A stretch of 64,000 bases of DNA, taken from assembly GCF_963678635.1 (NCBI RefSeq), contig NC_087064.1, positions 27,258,189 through 27,322,188 of the forward strand. The letters run 5' to 3'. Shown here one piece after another: positions 22,429 through 34,411 of this stretch (positions are counted from its first letter, which is position 1; the number at the start of each line of letters is the position of its first letter). Position numbers and translations under genes: made by a program. The notes below the pieces were generated by a model. That model did not search any database. It was given only the letters and a program-made list of their open reading frames with translations, and had not been told where the DNA came from. Source of the DNA: Symsagittifera roscoffensis (taxonomy: Eukaryota; Xenacoelomorpha; Acoela; Convolutidae).

Positions 22429-23258
22429 AAGATATTCCGCAGCGATGCAATTTAGTAATGAGGGAAAATAAATCTAAGATTCACTAGTCAAATCAAAAGC
22501 TTATAACCAAATATATCAAAAATACACAAACCATTTCAATTGCCGTTGGTTCTACTATAATTCTCTCAAATCAATAATATAACTTCTAAAATGATATTTC
22601 ATAGTAACTTTGGATCATAAAATGATTCAAAAACAGTTTTATAAGTTTTTAAGAGTCGATGAACGTAGTTCAGACTTTTATAAAGGTGCTGATAATTTAA
22701 GGTGCACTCTTGTTGCTTATGAAGTGGTTTTCTCAAAATCTTAAGCAGTGATTCGAATTAAAGCATTGTACTACTTTAATGGTAAATATGTGTTTTTTGT
22801 ATTCTTTTGAGACGTTCATCAGCTTCGTCTAATTTCTCAATTAAAAAATTAGAAACTTGTTTTTGATTTTAGCTGTTTCAATTTTTTTTTTCAGTTTTTC
22901 TGCAACATACCAGCGTGCGTGTAATAGCGGAAAGACAATTGCTTCACTCGGTCATAAAATACAATAAATTTTTTCTCGGACTCTTTTTCTTTTTTTTTGA
23001 GAGTCCTTGAATGTAGTTCTAGACACTTATATAGGTCGTGTTAATTTTTTTGTTTTCTTTAGGAAAAGTCTTGAAAAATTTTCAGGATCAAATTTACTTT
23101 TTCATTGTTTGATTTCTTTTTAATTTCAGTTACTAAATTTGGGCAAAAAACTCCACTATTGACCAGCAAAATTGTAAAGGTCAGCAAAAACGTGTGATTG
23201 ACTTCTAATTTCGAAAATATAATTTGATTATCAGTATTCCCAGCGGAATAAAAAAAGT
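22429..23258. repeat. Degenerate internal repeats replacing the RT region
   Basis: Between the two arms of copy 2 there is no coding sequence. A loose motif (GAGTCGATGAACGTAGTTC, then a TTATA..AGGTG-like tail) appears near 22653 and 23000 and again in the right arm near 23431 and 19787, suggesting a degraded array with a 350-430 bp period. Confidence 0.4.
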
Positions 23259-23717
23259 TATCTATTGATCCAATTGTCTCAAATTGGTTTAATTTGATGA
23301 AGAAAGTGTCAATCTTAAAGTGTTCTTATTTTTTTCTCTAAGACTTAAGCTGAGATTTTTTCAAAGATAAGTCATTATTTTTTGTTTGGTTGCGTTCCTT
23401 GACTCTTTTCCAATCATCTGTTGGAAATTAGGAGTCGATGAACTTAGTTCATAAACATTCTATATAAGTGATGAAAATCTTTACTAATTATTTATTTTTT
23501 ACTTTTCAATTTTTTTCTTAAATTGGTATCATCTGAAAAATCTGTGCTAGCTGCACAGCCACTGGCTATCATTGTCTTTATTTCAATCCTGTACTAAATT
23601 TTGTTTCGATGCATATTTAACACTGTTAATTGTCTTATTCGGTCTCGAAGTTCGCCATCCAAAAACTAACCTGAAAAGTTTCAGAAAAGCATTCTTGACT
23701 TCACCTTCAATAATTAT
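23259..23717 (+). repeat. Right arm of a dispersed repeat, copy 2
   Basis: Matches 19581-20060 with a deletion near 23313. It closes the internally deleted second copy. Confidence 0.7.
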
Positions 23718-25129
23718 TAGTAAAATTGAATTGGGTTTTTCTCAGATTGCGGTATCTTCAGACTCTTAAATGGTTAAAAATAAAAGTCGTTTGAAACCTT
23801 GCCAGAAGTAGTCTGGCAAAAATGGTTTAGCAAAACTAACTCTAAAAATTTCCTCTAAGCTGTAAGTTTACTCTAAGTTTTTAATTTGAACATTGCAATA
23901 GCTGGCAATCAAATGCACCATTTTTGCTAAAGGTCACTGGTTTTCGGGTTTTCAATAAAACTTTTATTTAGGTACACTTTTGTGAGACGTTTTTTATTTT
24001 AGGTTTTGTTGGATTTGTACTTTTTGTCCTCTCAATTCTTACTACTTCACAGTCTTGCTTCGCATGGTTAAAACATCAAAATGAAAAACATGATATGTTT
24101 AAAACTGCTGCATGTCATAATTAACAATTAACGCTATTCACTTTTTTTTGATAGAAGAGTAGTTTCAGCAATAAAATTATAACAGCTCTTCGCTGAGAAA
24201 ATTTGGAAACTTTCAGGACTGCGTAAAATCAAAATTTTTTTAGAATATGAGAATCTTGAAACCTCGTGGATCTCAAAATATTGCATTAAGTTGAAAATCA
24301 AATAGAAAGAATACGTCCGGATTGGTCTTGCAGTTAAATTTAGTGCAGCAGTAACGTCTCGGCAAAACTCCAGGACTGCAAATGACCTTATACAAAAGTG
24401 ATACTCTAAGTCTGATCAGCGATAAAAATCCCTCTTCTGTAAAACTTCTGAACCACTGATGAATCATTGCTGATTTTTCGTAATAGCAAAGGTTATTTTT
24501 GTTCCGACTTTCGATACGAAAGTAACGGATTATTTGTGCTCGGGGTGCCTATTTTTTCTTCAGACAAATTTCGACTTTTTAACTAGCCATTTTGACAAAA
24601 TTTTTTTATATCATTCGAAAGGTATTGTTGTCCTGGGCTCAAATTTGAAAAGATGTTTCACCTGTAATCATTTTTTGTAAAGTTACGAGGGTTTAAAGAT
24701 TGCCATTTTGGCCAATTTGGGACAATTAACGCGCGATATATTTCGCCTTATTAACGCGTAAGCGGAGAGTTAATCCGTCTTAGAAATAGTTACAAATTGG
24801 TTAAAAGAATCTTATGTGACATATTTGGTTTGTTACAAGGAGCGAAATCTATCCTTTTGTACTTTGTATAGCGTGTGGGGGGATGATTTTCATAAAAAGT
24901 TTGAAATTTTAGAAAAAAGAATGGTTTTGTTTTATTTCATTGAATTTTTTTTTTGCTCCATAAACCTTAAAAGGCAGTCGGAACATTCAGGGTTTCGCCC
25001 TGATACGAGCAGTCTTGTTACTCTTTAGATTGAGCAAACCGGAAATCTATGATTTTATGGCAGGGCCTACTTGAAACAAATGCTAACTCTGCGAAGTAAC
25101 TTTTACTAATCTTACGTATCTCAAATGTT

Positions 25130-25299
25130 GCATGATACTAATTTCAAATAATGATTTTATTCTAAGATGTGTGGTGTTGTGTTTCGATCTCAAATATGAA
25201 AAACCTCAAAAATTGCATGATACCAATCCAAAAGATTGATTTTGTTCGATGATGTGTAGTGTTTTGTTTCCAAAACTATGATCTCAAAAACTGCGTGGT
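25130..25299. repeat. 85-bp degenerate tandem duplication
   Basis: GCATGATACTAAT at 25130 and GCATGATACCAAT at 25215 open two similar units that share a GATTTT..GATGTGT.GTGTT core and an ATCTCAAA tail. Confidence 0.6.
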
Positions 25300-27582
25300 G
25301 GGAATTTTATCCTAAATATTAAAGGGTATATCCACGATTTAGTTAATCAATGGCTTAAGATTTTTTCGTGGATTCCGCTGACAATGGTTAAGTTCTTGCT
25401 TTCGAGTTCCGCATTTGCTAGATAATAATTCTAGCTCTATCTTTTAACTGTTCTTACGCAAAAACTGGTTAAGTTCAGTTTAATATACAAAATTGCGGAG
25501 TAGGCTTACAATTTTCGGAATTCGCTTACAGTTGCGGAATCCAGAACAACCAGCTGTATTCATTTGTTGCGGAATTCGCCACAAAACAAAGGTGCCGACA
25601 AAGTTTACGTTACAGACATTTGTACGCGGAATCCACGTGGGTTCCACTGACCTACAGACGTCAAATTGGGCGCTTGTCGATTGCACAGTTTGGCCTCGTA
25701 CTGCTCGTTAGGTTTTTTCACTAACGGTTCTTAGAAGTTCAGAGACGGCTTTTTAGAACAGGCGTTTGCGAAATACTCGCCTACAGCGCAGAAAAATTTG
25801 ACAAAACTTGGTCTTTTTACTAAGTTGAGACCTCGGAAAATTGTTTGGCTTACATAAAAAAAGGTAACCAAATTTTCAGAAAAAAATGAAAATTCCCGTT
25901 CTTTTGAGGAATTTTTAGATCCGCCCCCTATTGTGTTTTCATGGCTCCAGTTTTTTCATGATGTTTTTCTACGTTTTTTGTCTGTTTTTGAAGACATTTA
26001 ATAATCGTTTGCAGTCTAATAATCATACAAGTGGATAGTTAAAATATCTCAGCTGTGTATCAAATCATATGCAGAAAAGTTTTGTCAAAAGGCATAACAA
26101 GCAAATAATACAGCTGCTTTGTTCAATTTGAACCGAGTCTGTTTCAATTTTAATTTATACTCTTCAACAATCAGACAGTAATTTACATCGTTTATTTTCT
26201 ATTCACGTGCCAATTTGTCAAGATTGTAACTCAAATACAAGTAAGTTCTCATTTCGGTCCATGTTTCTTGGAAGAATAAGTGAATAAAAAATTTAACCAA
26301 ATGATTGGAGGCTGAACTCACGTTCTTGCCTCGCATAGTTTTCAATCGAGAATGCATCGGTAAATGGACAATTGATTGATTGATTGCTTCCATTTGGCTC
26401 CAATTCCGTTTTTCCTACTTTTTGGTCGAAAGCCAATAATCTCACTTATAGGATCTTTCTTACTTGTTTTTGCGCAAGTACTACAGATTGTTCCGACCAT
26501 AAAATTAAAAAAAAAACACAGTGTTTTTTAAATTAGTGTCTTTTTTGCGTGGTGTGATAAACATTAGTGTTTTTTTTTGCATATTCGACAGTCATAGTGA
26601 ACTAGACTACTTAGCAACTAGAAAAACGAAAAACAAACCGTGAAGTAGTTAGTTTTTCTAATTAATTTGCAGAAATGTTTGTGAATTTTTGAAAATTTGG
26701 TTCCCAAAATGGCGCTCAAAAACTTCCAAAAATTAATTTCACTCGAGTAATTTTAAAATTTTATGGCTTGAATTAAGCTTAACAAAGCCATTGTAAGCCT
26801 GCAGGCTCACTTATTAGCTCGAAATTAGACCAAAAACCAAAATATTTCAAACTGGTTTTTTCTCAACACTGAGAAAATTTTGCCAGATTTTTAAAATCTC
26901 GTTTGAATCACGTCTGAAAGGTTTTTAATATGATATATCATTCGACCCATTCCGATGATTATTTGTGACAAGTATAGTACTCGATTTTGCGTGAAAAAAA
27001 CTAAAACATATCCGAATACAAAGTTTATTCCCATTTTTCAAATAGTCGGAATGAAAATACCATAAGAGCTGCAGTGTACCACTAGATGGAGTGGCCGATT
27101 TCTGCATTCACCGATCACTTGTTTTGGACCGGACTTGAATTTTATTATATAAGACAACCAGGGTCGATAAATGAGTTGAATCCAATCAATTTCTTGGGCG
27201 AATAGATTATGACAAAAAACTTCAAAAAAAATTTTGATAGGGAAACTGCTGTCGATTGAAACTTTTTCAATTGCAAAATTTTTCTTGCTTTTTGGTTCAA
27301 TTGGCAAGCATTACTTGTGTTAAGAAGTTACAGTTCATTTTTTTCCGCTAAAGCTGCAACTTCTTGCGTTGAGTTTTTGTGTTTTAGTTGTTTGTACTGC
27401 ATAGTTGATTTTAATCATCTGTTAAAACGATCAGAACCTGAAATTCAGCAATTAATTAGATAATTTTGGCGTAACTTTTGCTTGACTATAAAAGTCAAAA
27501 CTACCCATTTTTGTGTTAAATTTTTGAGCCCAAATTTTGCAAAACAAATGAAACCATAATAATTCGGCGAAAAAAAATTTGG

Positions 27583-27701
27583 GCATAAGCAATTGAAAAA
27601 AAAAATCTGCCAATTTTAAGCGACTTTTAACGTGACCTTGAAATTTGTGCATAAGCAATTGAAAAAAAATCTGCCAATTTTAAGCGAATTTTAACGTGAC
27701 C
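27583..27701. repeat. 66-bp tandem duplication
   Basis: GCATAAGCAATTGAAAAAAA..ATCTGCCAATTTTAAGCGA followed by TTTTAACGTGACC occurs twice, at 27583 and 27649, with only A-run length and single-base differences. Confidence 0.85.
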
Positions 27702-28179
27702 GTCTAAAAATCAGCTTCTGCATGCAAAAATTGTCAGAAATAGGTCATTTGCGCCTTATAACATTTTTTTGTGTTACACTTTTTATTTCTATATCTTCAA
27801 TTCAAAAAGCATGGGTTTAATCGAGCATTTTTTACAAAAGCAATTGGAGTTGTGCGTCACAACAAGAACATAAAAAACTATAAGAAGTCGAAAAAATACG
27901 AAAAATCAAAGTTTTGTATGTCTCAATTAATGAAAACTAGCGTCAATAAATAAAAAAAATTGAATTTTTCCCAAAATCACAGTTGTTTTTCTGCTCACAA
28001 AATGAAGAAGAGTGAAAGTTTTTAAAAATCGGAGTTTTCCCCAGGATAACATTTGCCTCACAAAAACATAAAAACTCACCGCTTCTGCAGGAAAAATTAT
28101 CGCCAGCATTTCTTTCGATTGAAACCTCCATCTCAGATATGAAAAACTAGTTTTTAATAATATTCAAAAAGTTTCTAAA

Positions 28180-28557
28180 TGGAACCTGATCCAAACTATA
28201 TATTATTATTGGTTATAAATTAGATTTTTTATCCCTATAAAATTTTAAAGATCAACCAACCTTTCTCCATCTAACTAACAACCCACTTATTTGTAAGTGC
28301 TGAAATTACTTGTAATTTCAGCACCAGAGCATATTGAATTTAACTTACAACTTAGTTGCCTTTTCCAAGAGACCGACTCGTAACAAAACCAGTATACTCT
28401 AGATCTATTGAGATTAAGAGATATAAGAGTAAGATTAAGATCGGTATTAGACTAAGAAGTTGCACGAATCTATCCGGCCGAAAATAAGATAGCGTGACGA
28501 GCAGACGGTGTACCCTATCTGAAATTACTCTATGAGTTAGAGATCCGTCCCAACTCA
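28180..28557 (+). repeat. 5' LTR
   Basis: 378 bp, starting TGGAACCTGATCC and ending CCCAACTCA. It contains a TATAAAA box (28236-28242) and a 13-bp perfect hairpin (28297-28324). The right half is almost identical to the 3' LTR; the left half carries most of the differences. Confidence 0.93.
28236..28242 (+). promoter_or_regulatory. Putative LTR TATA box
   Basis: TATAAAA lies about 60 bp into the LTR, upstream of the conserved half. The same string is at 52272-52278 in the 3' LTR; the solo LTR has only a TATAGA-like version. Position fits a polymerase II core promoter; no start site can be read. Confidence 0.45.
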
Positions 28558-30277
28558 TCTGGTGCGACCATAAATCTCGAATAAGACCTTAAGGAACAAA
28601 ATAGCTTAGAACTAACCAAAAATGGATTAGACTTCATTCTCAATAATGTTAGACAAAAAGCATTCTCAAAAATGTTACACGATAATAATTTAATTGAAAT
28701 GTCTCTACGACTCAATAGATCAGAGCCATTATTCCGAACGATACGAGAACTACCCGGTATTGGAAAACGACCTCGGACAAGAGACGATATACGACTACAA
28801 CGGAACTTACCCATAAGTTTCATGGTTGTACGGCAAAAGCCAACAAAAACTTTTATATTTAGAGTTTTATTAGCAATGAAATTAGATTTTCATTTGCAAA
28901 CATAGTATCCTTGAAGAAAAATCTTCACCGATAATTACAGGCGCTAAACCTATTATTGTACAATAACGACTGATAAAATTATCCCTAGTCGTTTCCTTTA
29001 ATCTGCAGTAAATTTAAAAATATATATAGAAAAAATGTTTGTTGAAAATAAAAAATAAAAATTAGTTAGTAAACACACAAATTGTTAGTAATATATAAAT
29101 CATCTCTTCATCTCAGCTCCATCACCAAAAACATAACACCAAAACATAAATCCACTAACATCATCAAAAACTAACAAACTTAAATATTTTAAAAACTAAA
29201 GCTCATTTAAAACATAGAGGCCTATCCTATGCTATCCTATCCTATTTCTTATTTTCACTTCAATTAAACCTTTTAAACTTAATAGATTATCAACGTTTTC
29301 CTTGGATCTTTAATCCACCTTTACTTAAAGTAAATTTAATCTCATTAATTTTATATTCTGATCATCAAGGCGTATCCTTGGATCAACAAGAACAATTTTG
29401 TTCTCCCCCACACAATTAGCAAAGTGTCTAACGACCTCAAACGTCAATTCACTATCCAATCTTTTTTCAAGACCTAAGACTAATAGAAATTTTTCAATAA
29501 CACTTACCATTCTAATTAGGATAAACAGTGAAGTTTAAAATAGTACCTAACGAACTACTTGTGTTCTAATTATACCTGAACCTTGTGGATCGATTTACTA
29601 TTCTCCAACCCTTGAACACAATCACTACCCCTAAGTAAGATTAAGTAAGTTAACACTTTAACTTAGACAAGTCACGAGAAAGTAACAATCATTCTCAGGA
29701 ATAGATATATACTTTTCTCTCCAACCCTGAAACATATGACCCAAGTTAGGCTAACCCGAAAAAATCATAAGAACTAACAATTTAAGCACTAAAAATTACT
29801 AATCCAAATATTACATCAGTCATCCTAAACCTTATGTCACTAGACAATTTAGGAAATAAACAAACAATCATACTACACAATTGTGAAATAAACAATGAAA
29901 AATATGACCTCGTAATCAGTCCACACACACAGTCAATAGGATACATAAGAACAAAATGACAAACAATCACAAGAAAAATTTCAAGCAAACAAAGACAGAT
30001 TACACAAAGAAGAGTTTCAAAATGAAGAAACGCAGTCTCCGAATCAGAAACAAGTCATTTAGAAGAACTTTACAGACTAAAAGACTCCGTAAACAAAAAC
30101 TACCAAGTTAAAGATACATTATATTTTTCTGACTCAGAAACCACATTACAATCATCAATACAGGGAAAACGAAGACTAAAAAAGACATACAAAAACAAAC
30201 CAGTTCGTCTATACAATTGGAATCAACCAATTAAAAACACATTGAAAACCACAAATTAACAGTTATAAAGCACAAAA
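28558..30277 (+). other. Leader of the LTR element
   Basis: A 1.7-kb A-rich leader before the first gag piece. Open frames are short. It includes a CCTATC microrepeat (about 29220-29250) and a 29-codon Arg/Lys-rich frame near 30021 that may be chance. A packaging signal and a splice donor for the downstream genes would be expected here but I cannot point to one. Confidence 0.55.
28560..28577 (+). promoter_or_regulatory. Putative primer binding site
   Basis: TGGTGCGACC begins two bases after the 5' LTR. TGG at this place is the complement of a tRNA CCA end, where minus-strand DNA synthesis starts. I cannot name the tRNA. Confidence 0.55.
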
Positions 30278-30751
30278 ATGAGTCAAAATGAAAAAAGCGA
30301 AGATGAAAACTCCATCTTCCCATTTTTAATTAATTCACTCACTGATGACAGAGGACAAACACAATTTTGTCAAAACCTATTTGCAAATTTATTTGAAAGA
30401 GGAGTTAGTCCATGCACAGCAGAATTTCCAGAAGTAAAGATCAAAAGACAAACTATCGACCACTACCTCAAAGGAATATGTAACCTAACACAATAGTACG
30501 GAATATACCATAAAAATACAGACACCAAGTAAATTTCATAGTAGACATCTACTCCAAATAGACGACGTAGATATAGAATTTTCAAAAGTATTCACAGAAT
30601 TCATAAAAAATATACAACACCAAAATTCACAAAGAGCAAATTCAATATTTACTAATGAAGTATTAAAAATAATTTATAGCTATCTATCTATATTAGAAAA
30701 ACCAGCAACCCAAGGAACTTCACCAGTTCAAACATCAAAACATACAACTGT
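30278..30751 (+). pseudogene. gag N-terminal piece (single copy)
   Basis: An ATG-initiated 72-codon frame (30278-30496) ends at a stop, and a second frame continues from about 30522 with acidic helical sequence up to the start of the duplicated block. It lies where a matrix-like gag N-terminus belongs. It occurs only once, because the internal duplication begins just after it. No domain is recognisable; assignment rests on position. Confidence 0.45.
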
Positions 30752-31922
30752 AAGACATGAAATCGCAGTATTTTCCAAATATTTAATAAAATATTAAATA
30801 TTCCAATAAAATCCGTAAAAATTTAACTAGTAACGACGTTTCACAAAACGTTAAACACGATTTCCAAAAAATCTTGGCATGGTTTATCATTGATTATTTC
30901 ACACATAATCTTGATTTGATCTCAAAAGCAAGAAAAAATTTCAGACTCCAAAATTCAGCTGATCACACTGTATTAGCAGAACAATCAGATTATATTTGGG
31001 ACCCTGAATGGTCTCATCCACTATTCTTCTACATACCAACAGATATTTCAATTCAAGCAATTAGCACAATGTCCATCAACAAAGATTATATTAAGGTATA
31101 TCCACTCACAACTAATGCAACATCTTTAAACTATAATTCAATTTTACCCGATAGAACAGGAAATAACAGTTTGAAGTCAACTCTCATACAACAAGAAAAC
31201 CTGAATGGAACTAGCAACCTCACACAACAAGATATTCAAACACCATCACATTTCGCAAATGAAGAAGTAGTTCCAACAGTAATAACAACAACACAACAAA
31301 GTATTTCGCCAATACATCCAAATCTTACAACTCTTAGGCCTAAAAATCCAACCTTATCACAGGTAACTTTACAATCTACAGTTAAACCCACCGTTGTCCC
31401 AAATACTCACATATGAATTATCAACCATTTAGACCAATGACGAAGCCAATACAAAAACAAAGAACATTCACTAGAAACAACTTTGCAGAACACAGTTATA
31501 ACTATTTAAATAGACCACAAACATCTAAACCTTCTCGTCCAAATACTCGAAATCATTTATTTTCACAAAGACAAAGTTTTCAACATCCAACAACAATTTC
31601 AGTAACTTTTCATGACTATTTACGAATTTCACAATACCAAACAGAAAATTATCCATTTTTTCAACAGTATAAAAACAAAAAACAACAAAACCAAAATAAA
31701 CATAAAACACCTAACTCTTTATCATCAGATGATGATGACTACTTTCAACCAGATGTTTTTGCACGATATACACAGGAATACCTCGTACAACAACCTCGAC
31801 CAAGTCTAGCATCTCAAAAAACAAACTTTTACCCACAAAACTTAGCTAGTACACAAACTCGCCAACCATTGCAAACGCAAAACCCAACTAGTACACAACC
31901 CTACCAAACAATTCAGATATAA
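30752..31922 (+). pseudogene. gag, upstream part, copy A
   Basis: Two frames follow each other: 30874-31416 (180 codons, helical start, then Ser/Thr/Gln/Pro-rich) and 31413-31922 (169 codons, rich in Gln, Asn, Thr and Pro with a YQPF..PMTKP start). The second starts four bases inside the end of the first. A parallel pair is found in copy B. I recognise no domain; low-complexity Asn/Gln/Pro linkers between gag domains are plausible. Confidence 0.5.
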
Positions 31923-32036
31923 AACCCTGCCAGTACATATTCTTATCAACCAACACAAATGCAAAATTAAATCCCACTACCATATTATTTACAGCAACAT
32001 GAAATCACAAAAAGTCAACTTACAAACTTTTCACAA

Positions 32037-32631
32037 ATGCCAAAAGCCGTAGAAGAATATTTAAATGCAGTAACAGCAAATTTAATTTTGAATATAGGAC
32101 CTGAACCCATAAATACACCACTTCACCAAAATTGTATACATAGACGCACAGCGTCAATACAAACCACACTTGATGGTGCAGCTCAAAAATGGTTTTCAGT
32201 TTTACCTATAGAAAAAAAAATCAGATTTGAAAAGATTCACACAAGAATTTTCAAAAATGTTTGATTCAGAAAGGAACAAACAACATCAAAGAGTTTTATG
32301 CAATGAAGTTTGTAGACTACCAAATGAAACGATCAAACAACTAGCAGTAAGGATCGAAACACTAGTCCGAAAAGCATACTCACTAAACACTCATGATTAC
32401 AAAAACACAAAAATGACAGAATTTTTAATGATGACTCCAACACCTCAATTACAAAAAATAGCAATAAAAAAGAGAGCATCACATCCCGCCTCATTTCGAG
32501 AACCAGATTTAGATTTCAGAAAACTAGTAGATAAGCCAAAACAAGCAAAAATCACTATGAAACTAGAAAAAAAACAGAAAATATCAAATGACAATATGTT
32601 AATAATATTCAAACAACTACAACACAAATAA
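32037..32631 (+). pseudogene. gag capsid domain, copy A
   Basis: DGAAQKWFSVLP, then after a shift of frame FTQEFSKMFDSERNKQHQR and LAVRIETLVRKAY follow the pattern of the retrotransposon gag capsid domain (the W-F and F..F helices). The two halves are in different frames, and the change falls at a run of nine A (32212-32220). The same run and frame change occur in copy B. It would form the particle shell for the element's RNA. Confidence 0.7.
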
Positions 32632-32738
32632 ATAATATCCACAATCCAGATACAGATTTATCCGAAAAAATCACTGAAATTTTGAATACATATTAGAAAA
32701 ATCCAAATTTTAAAGGTAAACCATGATTCAAAAAATAG

Positions 32739-32780
32739 TGTAACTATTGCCAAAAATACGAACATTGCATTGCTGAATGC
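32739..32780 (+). pseudogene. gag zinc knuckle, copy A
   Basis: CNYCQKYEHCIAEC is a Cys-x2-Cys-x4-His-x4-Cys knuckle as found in nucleocapsid proteins that bind the element's RNA. In the same frame TGA and TAG stops lie within the ten codons before it. The same stops are present in copy B at about 38456-38480. An Asn/Ser/Arg/Gln-rich stretch (32900-33460) follows, typical of a basic nucleocapsid tail, and is also broken. Confidence 0.65.
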
Positions 32781-33837
32781 AGACAAAAACAGCAAGACAA
32801 TCAAAATAAACCACAAAAGTACACAGAACCAAACAAATCATTTTATCAATACATGAAAAAAGATCAAAATCAACCAAATAATTAACATTCAAAGTAATAA
32901 TAGCTCTGGAAAACCACTTCCAAGTAACTCAAATTATTCAAGAAATCAATCACCTTATAACTCTTACTACAGAGGTAGATCACCAGACCAAAGAAATTCA
33001 CAAAATTCCTCACAAAACAGATATAGTCGATCACACAGTCAAAGTACTCAATATCGAAATAATTTCACGATCAAACTCAAATAGACCGAACTACTCGTTT
33101 GATACCAGCTCCCATTCACATTCTAGGAAAAGACTCTATAATAGATCAAGAAACTCATCGTACAATAGTTACAGAAATTATTCCAACAATAGAAACAGAA
33201 GCTATTCAAATAATAGAAATCAACGGTATAATAATCGATCACGAGATTATTTAAACAACAGATCAAATCAACAAAAATCTAATTATAACAATTATCAGAT
33301 CACGAGAAATTTCACAAAATAGGAATTCAAGCTATAACAATAGACAAAGAAACTACTCTCAATCACCTAATAGAAATAACACACGTTATCCAGATTCTTA
33401 AAACAAATATAGAAGTATTACACCAAAACATCAAAGACAGATAAATCAAGTACATACAACTGTTGAAACAAATTCAGACCCCCTGGTATTGATAGCACAG
33501 AAACTACTGAATTACAATTAAATCACATTAATTGTGAATCAACAGACAGTGAAAGTGATACAGAAAACACAATTTTAGTCAACATGATAATAATTGAAAA
33601 TGACTATGAAACCGTTACATACGAACATTTTTTTCATTCACATATTTATGAAATTCACTTGAAATTTTTTTTAGATTATCACACTAGACCTAGAAGTAGT
33701 AACATACCAATCGAACAAATAGTAAATGAAGTAACGACATTACACAAACCTGAAAAAGAACAAGTAACATGTTCTAGTACATATCACATTTACCAAAATA
33801 TACCAGAAGAACCAGCAAAATAAAAAATTTTAACAAT

Positions 33838-34381
33838 CCTTTTTCTTTTAGATAGTCCAAAAAGTAAAGAATTCCAACCAACAGACCTTGAAATACGTTT
33901 TTTAATAGACTCTGGAGCAGAATCGAATATCATAAATATTCCTTGGAATGAAATCAAAACTCTACACCCGAAACTAACACCTGTAAAAACAGCCAGTAGA
34001 CTAGCAACAGCACAAAGCTCAATCTTAATAAATTACGGAAAATTTCAACTTTTAATTGTTCCCACTAAAACAATGGAACAAAACAAACTCCTAAATAAAC
34101 AATTTAAACAAATATTCCATATCACAGATATAAAAGATAATATTATTGCAATTCCATTGATCACAAAATACATACCAACTATTAATATACTAGACAGTAA
34201 AATTAATATAAAAGATAAATCTACAAGAATGCAAAACACCGCCTTAATATTCTTCCAAAGAATGAACAAACAACCACCATTCTTTTCAAAATTTTACCCC
34301 ATCTATAATAAAGAAAGAAAACATCTTCAACCACTCTCAGGATACATTTACGACTTTCCGATTAAACATGTTCACCAATAG
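33838..34381 (+). pseudogene. Aspartic protease and linker, copy A
   Basis: DSGAESNIINIP (from 33908) is the active-site loop of a retroviral-type aspartic protease, followed by TASRLATAQ, the usual flap-side strand. This enzyme would cut the gag-pol polyprotein. A linker of unknown role (34073-34381) leads to the reverse transcriptase. The frame is broken by small indels compared with copy B. Confidence 0.65.
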
Positions 34382-34411
34382 GATAAAAATCAAAACAGAC
34401 AACATCTCTAT

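Larger units (their letters stand above)
23718..28175. other. Gene-poor intergenic DNA with local duplications
   Basis: No gene is apparent. It contains an 85-bp degenerate tandem duplication (25130-25299), a cluster of GCGGAATTCGC/GCGGAATCC strings (25494-25640) like that at 4147-4330, a possible worn hAT end (TTTAGATCCGCCCCC near 25915) and a 66-bp tandem duplication (27583-27701). Confidence 0.55.

Noticed and set aside
27583-27701. Direct repeats as a possible CRISPR-like array
   Set aside because: Only two head-to-tail units without spacers, in an animal genome; a simple tandem duplication.
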